Positions 32,174-45,400 of a stretch of DNA of 64,000 bases are shown piece after piece. How positions within the stretch are numbered: the first letter of the stretch is position 1; each line of letters begins with the position of its first letter. Under the pieces are notes generated by a model. The model was not told the DNA's origin, ran no database searches, and saw nothing but the letters and a program-made list of their open reading frames with translations. A program made the translations under genes and the position numbers. Source of the DNA: Bolinopsis microptera (Eukaryota; Ctenophora; Tentaculata; Lobata; Bolinopsidae); the NCBI RefSeq assembly GCF_026151205.1, contig NC_087077.1, forward strand, positions 4,214,001 through 4,278,000, read 5' to 3'.

Positions 32174-35100
32174 CGGTTTCAAAATTCATGGTCTCTCAAC
32201 TCTTCGATTCATTACACATTACACAATATGTATACCTCGCACACGATCGTGTTCTAGGTTTACAACCTACCAGGACGCGCGCCGAGTTGGACTCGTCGAC
32301 GGAACAAATATTTCACGAGTATCACCCGTTAAACGATCGTGCAGGCTGCAGCCCTAAATACTAGACTATATTTAGAGGACAGTACGCGGGATAGAGTCCT
32401 GAGTGGATCAAATAAAATTAATATATCATGTATTATGCTTTATTATACGCATAACATTAAATATGCTCCACAGTGTTACTTGGAGAATATGACTAAATCT
32501 ACTAATATTGGTAGGACAATCAACAATAGCATTAAAAGCTGCCTGCACTATAAATATAGAGAAAGAATTGCCGACAAAATGTTGCAACTATATCCTGGAG
32601 TAAAGGTAATTATTAATATCTGAGAATAGTCGCAGCTCTATTCTGTCTTTAAATTAAAAGCACGTACTAGTCTTTCCAATCATCTTCAATGAAAACTGAA
32701 ACCAAAATCACCAGCATGAGTCAGTATACAGCTGATAATGACTTAATGATGATTACCCAATAGCAAATGTTTCAGCAAGTCAGGAAAATATAATTAATTA
32801 TTTAATTAATCGTACGTGGTCAACATTTGCCCCAGTACGTTACAGAGCCCGCCTCGTGCAAGTGCGTGGCAACTTCTTGAAGAAGTAGCCACACACTTGC
32901 ACGTGAACTGAGCTCTTTCCACGTGCTGACCGCCGCGCAGTGTCGAGCTGCACGTGTGACTTCAGACTTTTACTGTTTTTGACTATTGAGACAGATCAGA
33001 CATATCACAGTGTGAATACAATGTTAATTGATGTGCGAAATATTTCCGGAGATTCACAGTATCTCGCTATTGTGAAGAGGAACAAACCATTTTATTTTTA
33101 CCTATTGTATCATATAATATCAACACGAACAATCACATTGAGACAAAGCTTTGCGAGACTAGACACAAAACATTCGTATTGCAAGCATCATGTTACAAAT
33201 TTTTCATTTAAAATCTAACCTAAGCGAGAAGAAAATCTATAATATGTCAAAGTAAGCAGCTATGATCTGTTCCTGCAGATAGAGGTTATGTATGAATAAG
33301 GCTCACCAGGTAATAGATTAAAGATTAGCAAATCATTTCATCAGTCTCTTCTCATAGGATCAACAGCCAGGTCGACAAATTATAGGCATAATCATCAAAT
33401 ATACTCGAATAATTACTCCTCACTTTACAAATAAATGGGCGCGTCGGATAAACGAAATTTAAATCAGATCCAGAGTTAAGATTCGATACTATATTGTAAT
33501 TTCAAAAATAGAGAAAAAATAGACAATAATTCACAGCACTTACTAATTTACAAATCCGTGAGACCGTGAAACCAGACCAACATCCAACATGGAGTGTAGT
33601 CGAGAATAACGTTAGTCAAAACTTCAAGAGCTTAAAAAGGTGAGTGATCTGAAGGGAGGGGGCCGGTAAATATCATGTAGGAATATGTATCCTGTGTGGC
33701 TTACTTAATCCAAGTCCAACCTCGTGTAAAACACAGCAGTCAACGTTACTAGCACAATTACATAACCACCGCCAATCAGACTGTAGACACAATTTAACAT
33801 TGTTTATACATCTCTACTAGCTCCCAGCATTATCATGTTCTATATTCCAGTACATTAAAGGTGCAAGGGAACTAAAACACTAATCTTGAAACCCCCCTCC
33901 CCCCTCCACCCAACTCGAACAATCAACCAAACCACTAACGGCCATATCAACATCAACCAACAGAGATACAGAATTCAGATCAATTTGACCGGTTCTAGGT
34001 TTGCCATCTGGTACCGGCCAGTCTTTGAAGTGAGATACCACTGGCTTTCAGGCTTTGACGTGTTAAAAGGGAGTTTTATAATCATTTCATGGAACATCGA
34101 CAAAAGCTGATGTTAGATATCACGTCAGGTGCAAAATGGTTCAGTGATTCAGCCACTGAAATCAATTGCAATTAAGTCACACGTTGAATATGTTGGATAT
34201 AGTTTATAGCGCTTCATCCTATATAAAATATGACGGTTGGAGGAGGGTTAAAGAAACATGGTGATTTTTGTTTAGAGGCTTTATCATGTATCATTAATCA
34301 TTATCAGTCCAACTTGCAAAGGAAGGAGTTATGAGTGATAACATTGTATTTGTATAACACAAATCTCTGGAAATTTTCAGAGTTTCTCTGGATAATTTAC
34401 TTAAGTACTGGATATTTTCAGAGTTTCCCGTTTGCGGCTGACTGACGACAAGATAGTCAACACTAGTATTTCGCATTAAAAACAACATCTTTCTTGCAAA
34501 TGAGATTTTTCCTGTGTTTTCTTGTAAGTCTTCTTAGAATAGTTTTTTCAATCTTCACTGCATGAAATATATATCAGTTGATAATCAGCCTGTTCTCTGA
34601 TATTTTGGTGTGCTTAAAGAACTGGTACAGGCTTATAAGCTTACATACAACAATGTTGGTACCTAGTATCACCAATGAGCGACAAATAAGCGTAATGTGT
34701 CTACAGCTGGACCCCTAGTCGTCCAGCCAGAGGGGACTGAAGTCTGAACTTAGCTAGATGCTGTGCCTCTCAGGAGCTCATCATAATTTCCAATAAAGTT
34801 CACATAAAATTAAGAAAATACCATCAAGTGAAGACTAAAGAAATAATAAAACACCGCAGGAACAAATAGCAAAACAAAGTTTCAGCCAGACACTATTGCC
34901 CAACCCCCCCCCCCCCCCCCCCCCCTTCCATCGTTGCACGGCTCTAATGGAGTGAAAGAAATGGGTATTGGGTAAGACACATAACTCATGGTTACCGTTC
35001 TGTTAGAAAATAATTCTGTTTCTTAATAAGTTAATACTCTAAAACCTGACCTAAACTTTGTGACTGAATTTGCCGGAAAAGATGCACGAGTCATGGAAAC

Positions 35101-37413
35101 ACTGTAATAGATCTTCGTGACATTTAAAACTGATATAACCATAACTATAAATAAACCCTCTCTGGTGCAATGTCATAAATGGTTTAATTCTCTCCAATTA
35201 TCCATTAAGAGGGTGACATTTGCAGGACCGTTGTTCTAACTCAGCTGCAGAGAGATGTAGGCTCCCCTATACAGGCTACAAACCAAGCACAAGAAGGTCT
35301 ACTAATAATAATATGTAAGTATAATTACCAACTAACAAAAGCTAACAACTACAAAACATAGTGGGAGACAAAGCCGAGGAATGCCTAATTACAGTGATCA
35401 ATCGCTCTTAAAAAGTAAGTGCTTTGAGAGGTTCACATACCAATAATGCACTTATTGAGGGAAACGTGACTTGCGTCCTGCGCTGTCCTTTGCAGGAGAT
35501 TAAAACCATCCTAAACAAAGGGAAACAGTGTTCATACTGACAATGAATAGGAACATTTATAGATCATGCTCGCAACTACTAATTAATTGTTAATAAGGTA
35601 CTTAAGCAGCTCACAAAGTCGTTTACAACAGCACGCTGCCCTGTCTAGACAGAAACAAAATAATTTGACCTCAGGTGGGATTGAAGTCCTCTTTTATCAA
35701 CCTCCGAAGACCAGGAGACAAAGACCGCTGCTTCGTAAATTTCCAGGCGAGACCCTCCAGAAAATGCCACAATAGTACGACTACACTACAATATAGCTGC
35801 GAAATTGACAACCACTAAGACCTGGACCCTTAGACCAGTGACCGAGCGAGCTTAAACTATACGTTCAACACTTCAAAATCTCGTTATTTCCTGGGCTAAT
35901 ATTAACCCCATCGCAGAAGGATGACCTGGTACATTAGGGCACTGTCCTTTTCCTGCACAATAGTAGTCTTATTAGAACAGGTATACTATATTATTAACCT
36001 GATAATACTGTTACCAGGCTGCTCTTAATACTGATAACACACCACGTGGTATAACACGTGCCCACGTACTCTTAACGAGGGTGTTATTATAATAATACTA
36101 TCATTATCCCTGGCTCCAGCAATCCAGACAACACATACTACCTTAGCCCTTCTTCATATCCCCGATCAGCCCTCTTTAGAGGTGCACATTAATTAGAGGA
36201 TACAGGATAATGAATCAGATGATGACAATGAGCCCCTCAACGCTAATCGGCGCTAACAGTCCAGCAAGATAGGTAGGTACAGTCCAGGGGGAAGACCGCG
36301 GGCGCCTCCCCAGCAATATCATCCTTAATATTTCGTAATGACAGGGAACCAAATAGGACGGCCCTTAATAAGGACGGGTAATCAAGTAATCAGGTAGACC
36401 AGTGTCATAATACCAACGATAACAACGGTTCCGAACTTAAAAACAAGCAGTTCTAAGACACTATCAAATAGTGTGGCAATCCAAATTAATGTCTTTAGTT
36501 AACATAAACCACCAGCTGTAAAAGCTAAATTCAGTTTTAAAAGTTAGTTATAAGACTTCTAGTTACACAACCCGGCGCGGGAGACTGGCCTCTCTAAGAC
36601 ATAGAGTCTATAATGGATAACCGTAAAGTTGATAAAAGTTATAAGATATATAGTGTAACCACTAACTAGTGCAATAAGACATAAAGTCTATAACCGTATT
36701 ATTATAAGTGAGACTAGGGATCACTTCAGGAGCATTGTAAGTATGCACACAGACCACCACAGAACAGCACAGATCGGATAATCGCTAATTATAGGGAAAC
36801 CTTCTCCTCAATTAGGAAACTTGGAATTAAGCCAAGTATTGAGCACACGTGTAGTCGTAAGTTAGTAGCAGTAACGACATCTCCTAATCAGGCATGGCTA
36901 AAACTGACGTATTGTCGTTAAGTTATTAATTAAAGGAATATGTTTCCTATACAAAAGGACATAGGTTATAAGTTATAACGAGACAGCTGAAAATTGTAAT
37001 TTGTAATTGTTATTGTTACTGAATACTATAGCCGTCTGTTGTGTATTCGGCATAAATAATGATCTATTTATATAAATCGTTTATAGCGAATAAAATAAAA
37101 TTCCAAATACTAAATAGTTTGACAGCATTACAAACCAAAGACCATGGTAAATGAATATTATTTTATTACAATATAACACTTATTCTATACTCTTGAATAA
37201 AACATCTGGCATCTGTTCCGTAAATGCTAATTTATCGACTTTCAAATAAGACGTGCATGATAAAAATACGTGATTTGCGGCTGATTGACTTATCACATTC
37301 GTGCATTCAGCTCATGTGAAGTAAAATTAAGACATATTAAGCACATTTGAAGTATAAATATGACGACGGGACATGCTCAAGTGGCGGTATTGTAGCAGTG
37401 TTCTACTCTCTAC
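32174..37413. other. Long stretch without a recognised gene
   Basis: Only short unsupported frames. I see a poly-C run at about 34905-34926, and near 32850-32935 paired CACGTG-type sites (GTGCAAGTG / CACTTGCAC inverted). No domain, no tRNA, no clear transposon end. Confidence 0.5.
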
Positions 37414-37934
37414 CACGTGACAACGGGGGACTCTGTCACGTGACAACGGGGGACTCTGTCACGTGACAACGGGGGACTCTGTCACGTGACAACGGGGGTC
37501 TCTGTCACGTGACAACGGGGGACTCTGTCACGTGACAACGGGGGACTCTGTCACGTGACAACGGGGGACTCTGTCACGTGACAACGGGGGACTCTGTCAC
37601 GTGACAACGGGGGACTCTGTCACGTGACAACGGGGGACTCTGTCACGTGACAACGGGGGACTCTGTCACGTGACAACGGGGGACTCTGTCACGTGACAAC
37701 GGGGGACTCTGTCACGTGACAACGGGGGACTCTGTCACGTGACAACGGGGGACTCTGTCACGTGACAACGGGGGACTCTGTCACGTGACAACGGGGGACT
37801 CTGTCACGTGACAACGGGGGACTCTGTCACGTGACAACGGGGGACTCTGTCACGTGACAACGGGGGACTCTGTCACGTGACAACAGGGGACTCTGGCACG
37901 TGACAACGGGGGACTCTGTCACGTGACAACGGGG
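37414..37934. repeat. 23-bp satellite with CACGTG in every unit
   Basis: About 22 head-to-tail copies of a 23-base unit: CACGTGACAACGGGGGACT then CTGT. Nearly all copies are identical, with single changes at a few (GGTCT, AACAGGGG, GGCACGTG), so the array is young or kept uniform. Confidence 0.93.
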
Positions 37935-38017
37935 AGAGAACATTGGACACTGAAGCTATGAGACATTATAATAGCACATGTTATGACAGGTGTCCTGGGA
38001 CGAAAAGATAATTTTCC

Positions 38018-38213
38018 TTGGTCGCATCTACGGAGGGACGTTGCATAGACGTTGCATAGACGTTGCATAGACTGACCGTGCAGGGAGTGTGCATAGAGTG
38101 TTCATTGTGCAGGGACGTTGCATAGACGTTGCATAGACGGTTCTTTTGTTGTTGCACGGACGTTGCATAGACGTTGCATAGACTGTCCGGAGCTAAACGA
38201 CCAACTTCCCCTG
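38018..38213. mobile_element. Partial foldback copy (right arm only)
   Basis: The same sequence as the right end of the neighbouring palindrome, 39062-39243: GACGTTGCATAGACGTTGC arrays, GTTCTTTTGTTGTTGCACGG, and GTCCGGAGCTAAACGACCAA. It abuts the full copy in head-to-head fashion, making an extra palindrome centred near 38211. Confidence 0.8.
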
Positions 38214-39250
38214 TTGGGCAACTTGGTCGTTTAGCTCCGGACAGTCTATGCAACGTCTATGCAACGTCCATGCAACAACAAAAGAACCGTCTATGCAACG
38301 TCTATGCAACGTCCCTGCACAATGAACACTCTATGCACACTCCCTGCACGGTCAGTCTATGCAACGTCTATGCAACGTCTATGCAACGTCTATGCAACGT
38401 CCCTGCACAGTACCATATGAACACCGGCTACTAGCCGGCTACTAGCCGGCTACTAGCCGGCTAGTAGCCACTTTTGTAATAACAGCTCCTCAACTTCACA
38501 TTACCAACCGGCTACTAACCGGCACTTGAAAAGTGGTCACTAGCCGGCTACTAACCGGCTACTAGCCGGCTAGTGACCACAAAGTGGCTACTAACCGGCT
38601 ACTAAGCGGTCACTAGCCGGCTATTAGCCGAGCTCTAAAGCAGACCTACTAGTAGCCGGTTCCAAACCGGCTACTAGCCGGCACTAATAGGTCTGCTTTA
38701 GAGCCGGCTAGTGACCGGTTAGTAGCCGGTTAGTAGCCACTTGGTGGTTACTAGCCGGTTAGTAGCCGGTTAGTAGCCGGCTAGTGACCGCTTTTCAAGT
38801 GCCGGCTAGTAGCCGGTTTAGAACCGGCTACTAATAGGTCTGCTTTAGAGCTCGGCTAATAGCCGGCTAGTGACCGCTTAGTAGCCGGTTAGTAGCCACT
38901 TTGTGGTCACTAGCCGGCTAGTAGCCGGTTAGTAGCCGGCTAGTGACCACTTTTCAAGTGCCGGTTAGTAGCCGGTTGTTAATGTGAAGTTGAGGAGCTG
39001 TTATTACAAAAGTGGCTACTAGCCGGCTAGTAGCCGGCTAGTAGCCGGTGTTCATATGGTACTGTGCAGGGACGTTGCATAGACGTTGCATAGACGTTGC
39101 ATAGACTGACCGTGCAGGGAGTGTGCATAGAGTGTTCATTGTGCAGGGACGTTGCATAGACGTTGCATAGACGGTTCTTTTGTTGTTGCACGGACGTTGC
39201 ATAGACGTTGCATAGACTGTCCGGAGCTAAACGACCAACTTCCCCGCTGT
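38214..39250. mobile_element. 1-kb near-perfect palindrome (foldback element) of GACGTTGCATA and TAGCCGGC repeats
   Basis: Left arm from TTGGTCGTTTAGCTCCGGAC, right arm ending GTCCGGAGCTAAACGACCAA. Outer arms carry CTATGCAACGT arrays; inner arms carry CTACTAGCCGGCTAGTAGCC-type units, each palindromic itself; then AACAGCTCCTCAACTTCACA mirrored at 38985. The flanks share CTGTT (38208-38212 region and 39245-39249), a possible 5-bp target duplication, not certain. No coding frame. Confidence 0.85.
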
Positions 39251-41644
39251 TGTGATACTCTCTAAACGGCGGAACTACTGCACACCATTCAATTGTAACA
39301 TATTTAGGACGGTATTATTAGCATTGCAATGCTCTTATATGGCGAAACCCTGACTATAATTAGGATTTTATGAACATTTTCTGATTCATTCAACTGATGT
39401 GCCGGGGTATTTTTTTTATTGAAATCTTTCAAATCGATCAATTACATACAAATTTACACAATGAATGAACAACATTAAATTTTCTCAAAAGTATAAGACT
39501 CCGATAAAATCAGATTTTCTAGGACAAAATGTATGTAATCAAAGGACCTGAGGGTCACCAAAACACAGATGTTGAGAGCAAAGAAATAAACACCTTTTAT
39601 TTCGAGCTTTTTCCAGAAACTGGCATGTCTTCCGACTTCATGGGGATACCAGATGTGACACTTATACCTCTAAATATGAGCAGCCAGGACAAAATCACCA
39701 ATATAGAAATAAACACCTTTTACTTGACGTCTGTGGGTCGCAAAACCTTTTGATTATTAATGGACGTACCATCGATGACTCCACTGGAAAATACATGGTA
39801 AATGATGGTTTGAAAGAGCTCAGACCATCGCGAATCGAGATATTTTAATTCTTCAGTAAAAAATTGAAAATCGTTAGTATTTTTGGTAAAATAAGTTCCC
39901 AGGTGGTTCTAAATTTGTGTTTATTGTCACCAATCATATAACGAAGTAAAGTTGCAAACAGTTCGCGTGCACCAGAAACTTGAACAGTAGAATAAAACAG
40001 TAAAATAAAACCGGCGCATTAAGCTAATACTTTCACCGCTTGTGTTAATATAAACAAAATTTAAATATACTATCATGTACATCAGATCAGGATTTACAAA
40101 ACCCGTTGGCTTGGTTACGGATAAGGATATGGCTAAAACTCAACCTCTCAAAGATGGCCCACAAGTAACAGCTAAGTTATTTTAGTCTAGGTGAAATTCG
40201 TAAATTTCCGAAAAAATTTTGTCGATGCAATTCTAATTTTTCGTATTTTGTCATTTATGCCCAAATAGCCCAAATACTTATGGCAAAGTTTCGAGTGATA
40301 TTATTTTATTTATATAATATGAACTTTACCTAAAACTGTCTTTCCTTGCCTAGCTTATTGTTATTCATAGATAGACCCTATGATAATAATAATGAACAAT
40401 GATCAATTCAACCAGATTCTCAGTACAACGGAATCTGGGAAATAAACGTAAACAAGAATAATATTTACAAAATATTATAAAATATAAACATTTAAATTTC
40501 TTTATCAAGCCTTAAACTTTTAAACTCTCTGCGACACATCATTCAGCAGTTATTGGCTAGAGATCTGGTTCTTGGTGGGAAGGTGAACTATATTTCTGTA
40601 ATTGACACGTGACAGCGATTTTGGGTTTTTACAGGTCAATGCTGGATAATGACATTAAGCAAGACATTTATCACAAATAATTGAATAAACTGGCGTTGTA
40701 CGCTCCAGTCTCTACAGATTAATGTCCACAATTAATGTGCGATAACAATTTAAATACCCATCAATAGTAATATTTTTGTCCTCAAACTGTTCATTTTATG
40801 CCAGGTTCTGGAAAAGCTTAAAATCTACACAATATCTATTATACGTCATGTACAGTGTAAAGATGACTAACGGAGGAAGGTCCCATAATACGGAGAGGAT
40901 CGGCGACCTGCTCACTCTCAACCTGTGTTTAGCTCAGATAAATAGTTATTTAAATATTAAAGCTCGTTTTGAGGCCATTCTGCTATGCATAATTAAATAT
41001 GAACCACATGAAATGAGGTGAAGTTGGATCACGGTGGAGCATTACCTGGGAACCCCAGCATTACCCCAGCATTACCCCAGCATTACCTGGGGACCCCAGG
41101 CTCATAGTGTTTATAGTGCGGCGGAATTAGAGGCTGAGCGCCGCCCAGTAAGGTGGAGCACAATGCCATGATCAGTGTGCGGAGGTTTGTATTATTACAA
41201 AATATGCGCATAATGATTATGAGGTAAGCTGAGACTTTGAGTTTTATTCCAATAATCTCAAATCTGTTAGGAGAAGATCCTGGTGGAGAACAATAAAGTT
41301 TACAAAATACCTTCTGTCTAAACTATAACAAATGGTCGTTTAAGCTATTAAGTGTGAAAGCTTTTCAAGCGCATCAAATATGGAGAAAAAGGCGTGAGAC
41401 TATTAATTTGAGTCCGTTTTAATTCGGACGGAATCTCTTTAGTGGTATCCAATGGTCCCTTTAAGGGGAAATGCACTATTAGCGAATCATAAAGGCTTTA
41501 ACCGAATACATAGTTAAGGAAGGGATAGCATAGGAAAATGGATCGAGGTATTGAGGCAACAATTACAGTGAGAGCTTTTCCGGTTTATTGTAATATGGAA
41601 ACCAGGTCAAGGTTGCACTGTAACGACAATATACTAATATAATA
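39251..41644. other. Stretch without a recognised gene
   Basis: A 74-codon frame at 39529-39753 contains two copies of GAAATAAACACCTTTTA but matches nothing I know. Near 41050-41160 there is a CATTACCCCAG triplication, and GGGGACCCCAGGCT at 41084 begins an ~80-base segment shared with 57746-57840. Nothing else is supported. Confidence 0.45.
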
Positions 41645-41649
41645 CTGTG

Positions 41650-42495
41650 CATTAAATGTGTGATGACGTAACACTCGTGTTTGATGACGTAACACTTAAT
41701 GTGTGATGACGTAACACTTAATGTGTGATGACGTAACACTTAATGTGTGATGACGTAACACTTAATGTTTGATGACGTAACACTTAATGTGTGATGACGT
41801 AACACTTAATGTGTGATGACGTAACACTTAATGTGTGATGACGTAACACTTAATGTGTGATGACGTAACACTTAATGTGTGATGACGTAACACTTAATGT
41901 GTGATGACGTAACACTTAATGTGTGATGACGTAACACTTAATGTGTGATGACGTAACACTTAATGTGTGATGACGTAACACTTAATGTGTGATGACGTAA
42001 CACTCGTGTTTGGTGACGTAACACTTAATGTGTGATGACGTAACACTCGTGTTTGGTGACGTAACACTTAATGTGTGATGACGTAACACTTAATGTGTGA
42101 TGACGTAACACTCGTGTTTGATGACGTAACACTTAATGTGTGATGACGTAACACTTAATGTGTGATGACGTAACACTTAATGTGTGATGACGTAACACTT
42201 AATGTGTGATGACGTAACACTTAATGTGTGATGACGTAACACTTAATGTGTGATGACGTAACACTTAATGTGTGATGACGTAACACTTAATGTGTGATGA
42301 CGTAACACTTAATGTGTGATGACGTAACACTTAATGTGTGATGACGTAACACTTAATGTGTGATGACGTAACACTCGTGTTTGGTGACGTAACACTTAAT
42401 GTGTGATGACGTAACACTTAATGTGTGATGACGTAACACTTAATGTGTGATGACGTAACACTTAATGTGTGATGACGTAACACTCGTGTTTGATT
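41650..42495. repeat. 22-bp satellite with TGACGTAA in every unit
   Basis: About 38 copies of the 22-base unit GATGACGTAACACTTAATGT plus GT, with interspersed variants (CGTGTTTG). Each unit holds TGACGTAA, a CREB/ATF-like half palindrome. The array ends in TTATGACGTCAAGC. Confidence 0.93.
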
Positions 42496-42499
42496 ATGA

Positions 42500-45400
42500 C
42501 GTCAAGCTGAATTTAGAATAAAGAATTTGAGTACAGACGTGCTGTTAAAGGATGTGCACTACATAATGTGCATTACATAAAAATACTAAAAATAGATATC
42601 AACGTAACAGGCCTCAAGAAGCAAACCTCCTTCGGTAAAAGAACCTCTACAGCTCTACGAACTTAGAGTGGAGCTAGCATTCCAATCCCGAACCCAGCGA
42701 AAAGGTTTCCTACACCAGTAACCACAACAACAAACTCAAAACTGTAAACATACGAAACAGTTATAAGTACTTAGTACACATAAGACCTTCATATTACACA
42801 TATACTGTATGATTGTTGTGATTTACCAAGATATGCATTATGCATGATGCGCAAAGTGTGCAGACCTTCATACTTTATACTGTATGACAACATATGATTA
42901 CATTCAGATTAATGTGGTTGCGTTGCTCTATAATCGAATCTAAGAATATTAAAATATTTGCAGTTTTCTAGAAGACTTAAAGACATCTTTATCATTGCAA
43001 GAACTAACGATTCTGCTTTTAATTCCCAATACGTGAGGAACGTTATGAGGAAGCGTTTACTGGAAATGACACAGTAAAATAACAATAGATCACTGATTTC
43101 CCCAGTTTGATATACTATACTTATTCCGTGTTGTCCGTAAATGTCTATCTGTAAGTTAGGTAAGATCCCTCACAGTAGTAACCCTGGTTTGTAAGACTAA
43201 TTAGATCACGTATCTTATCTTTACTTTATTCATTTCTGATAGCAGCGTTATTTAGTAGCGTCAATGCTAACTTTACATGTTAACTGTTATGTCTCTGTAC
43301 AACTACAGTAAAGAACGGGCAATTAGGGAAACTTATTAGTCTTATTTTCGACCAAAATCATTTATTTTCCATCAGTTCTTTGCGTAGGGATACCTACTCA
43401 CCATTGCCAAATTTCAAGTAAGGTTCATGGCAAAATGTCTTTAGAGTCTGCGAATATTTCATCACATTAGAAGACCTCGGCCTTTTTTATGCAATTGACG
43501 CAGATCTAGATTGTAAGTGTCGACTGGGGATACATATCTGTTAACATCTGTTTCATGTGATGACTTCAGGTCTTAACTCCACGTTTTACAATATCAAATA
43601 CTTGGTTTTCACAGAACTGTAAATTGAATTTGTATTTTACAATCACGATCATGTTGCTGTTGGTCTGTTGCTGGATAGTTCTAATTTTAAAACAAGAACG
43701 CTGGAAATAAATTACCGCGTTGACAGAGCAGCTGAACAACCTGGACACCTGGACATGAGAAACAGTTATTATACCTGAACTAAAATATGAGGAACAATTA
43801 TTATACCTACTGTTGACTAGACTACCCGGCAGAGAAGTTTAGAGAAACAGGAACAATTACGAGGCTGGGGAATACTCACATACAGGACGCTGCTATTTTA
43901 TATGACTGCATCCATTAATGTTTATGTGTCAGTTGATGAAGTGCAGTGGAGGTTACCTTGAAAACATGATAACATATGAAGCCAGCACCTCCAAATGTCA
44001 GCACTCACTAAATACTGAGCAGGGAAAATAGTTTGGTCCGTAAAATATGTGCCCAGTAGTCACTTGAAGCGTGGCTGTAAATAACATATATCTGAACTGT
44101 TAGCAGACACATTGTAATCAAGATATACACCTAAACAGCAGGACATTACAAGCAATACAACTGAGCAGCACCCTGATCATCACCCTTGGGTCAGGAGTCC
44201 TACAGCACAGTCCCACATTCCTCAGTCAGGAAACTGGCAATTCCTCGGTTCGTTGGTATGAACCGCGTTTTAACACTGTTAGTGAAGGAGGCGGTGGTTA
44301 TTCAGGGCACCTCGGTTAACAGGAACCTTACAGGGCTTCTAGTCTGATTAAACTCTTCTAATTTAAGTACAGTTAATACGTACCGCTTTGAAGTGTTCGT
44401 GTACTTATTACAGAAGTTTGTAGGCGCTGTCCACAAACAATAAATATGTGACCCATTACTTTGATAACACCTTGACTTTAGCATTAATTTTGAGGAAGAT
44501 GTAGGAAATTCCTAAAGATTGTCGACATTTGATGTTTTTACTTTTTCTCAGACATTTTCAACGTGAAAAACATTAAATTTCTTGGTAAAAATAGATATTT
44601 TGAAATCATATTATATTGAAAATGGGGATTAAAATAAATTGACAATGTCGAGTGTCGACACATCAAACATGTCATTTTCCGGTTGATGTTGCAACATTTT
44701 AGGGACGCACGACTGTCAAAGTGTCTAACTTCATGTAACTTAAGAAATACACTTCGCTACAACTAATGAACATGCTGCACTAATTTTGTTCACCTCACAA
44801 ATCAGTTTTCTCCGCGTTCGAAACGGCTTTTAAAAACAACATTCTAAACTATGCAACCGCGAGAAAATGGTGCGAGAAATGTCAAGGTATGATCATTGCC
44901 TTGTCAAGTAGGTGCCACCTGCAGAGTACCGCCGTAGAATACACCCTTTATATAGTGGCAAAATCTCCCAATCTTTACCACTGTACCAGGATTTTGTGGA
45001 GTATGTGATCTAACTATCAATGACGAGCACACGAGGGTGACAAATTGGTCCTTGAAGTTGAAACAGCTGTTTCGGGAATTTAGCTGGAAGGAGATAAGTA
45101 TCATCTGGGATATAGATATTGATAATTACATGAACGAGATAGGAATCTGGGATATAGTTACAGATAATTACTTTCACGGGTTACAGAGCAAACTCATACC
45201 ATGACTTTGATAGACAATAAGGTTATTAGCGGTCGAATAAGATAAATCTTATAAGTGATAAGACTAAATCACTAATCTTTAAACTACCATGTTTACGGCG
45301 ATCTGATTGGCGCATTCAGATTGTGGAAAAACCTGGTTACCGACAAAGAAGAATAAGATGATGACATCATTTAATCAACATGTGATACCGCAACCAGGGA

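Noticed and set aside
39529-39753. 74-codon plus-strand frame
   Set aside because: No recognised domain or splice partner; contains an internal AT-rich direct repeat. Chance frame is likely.
37414-42495. CRISPR-like regular repeats
   Set aside because: No unique spacers; these are head-to-tail satellites in an animal genome.
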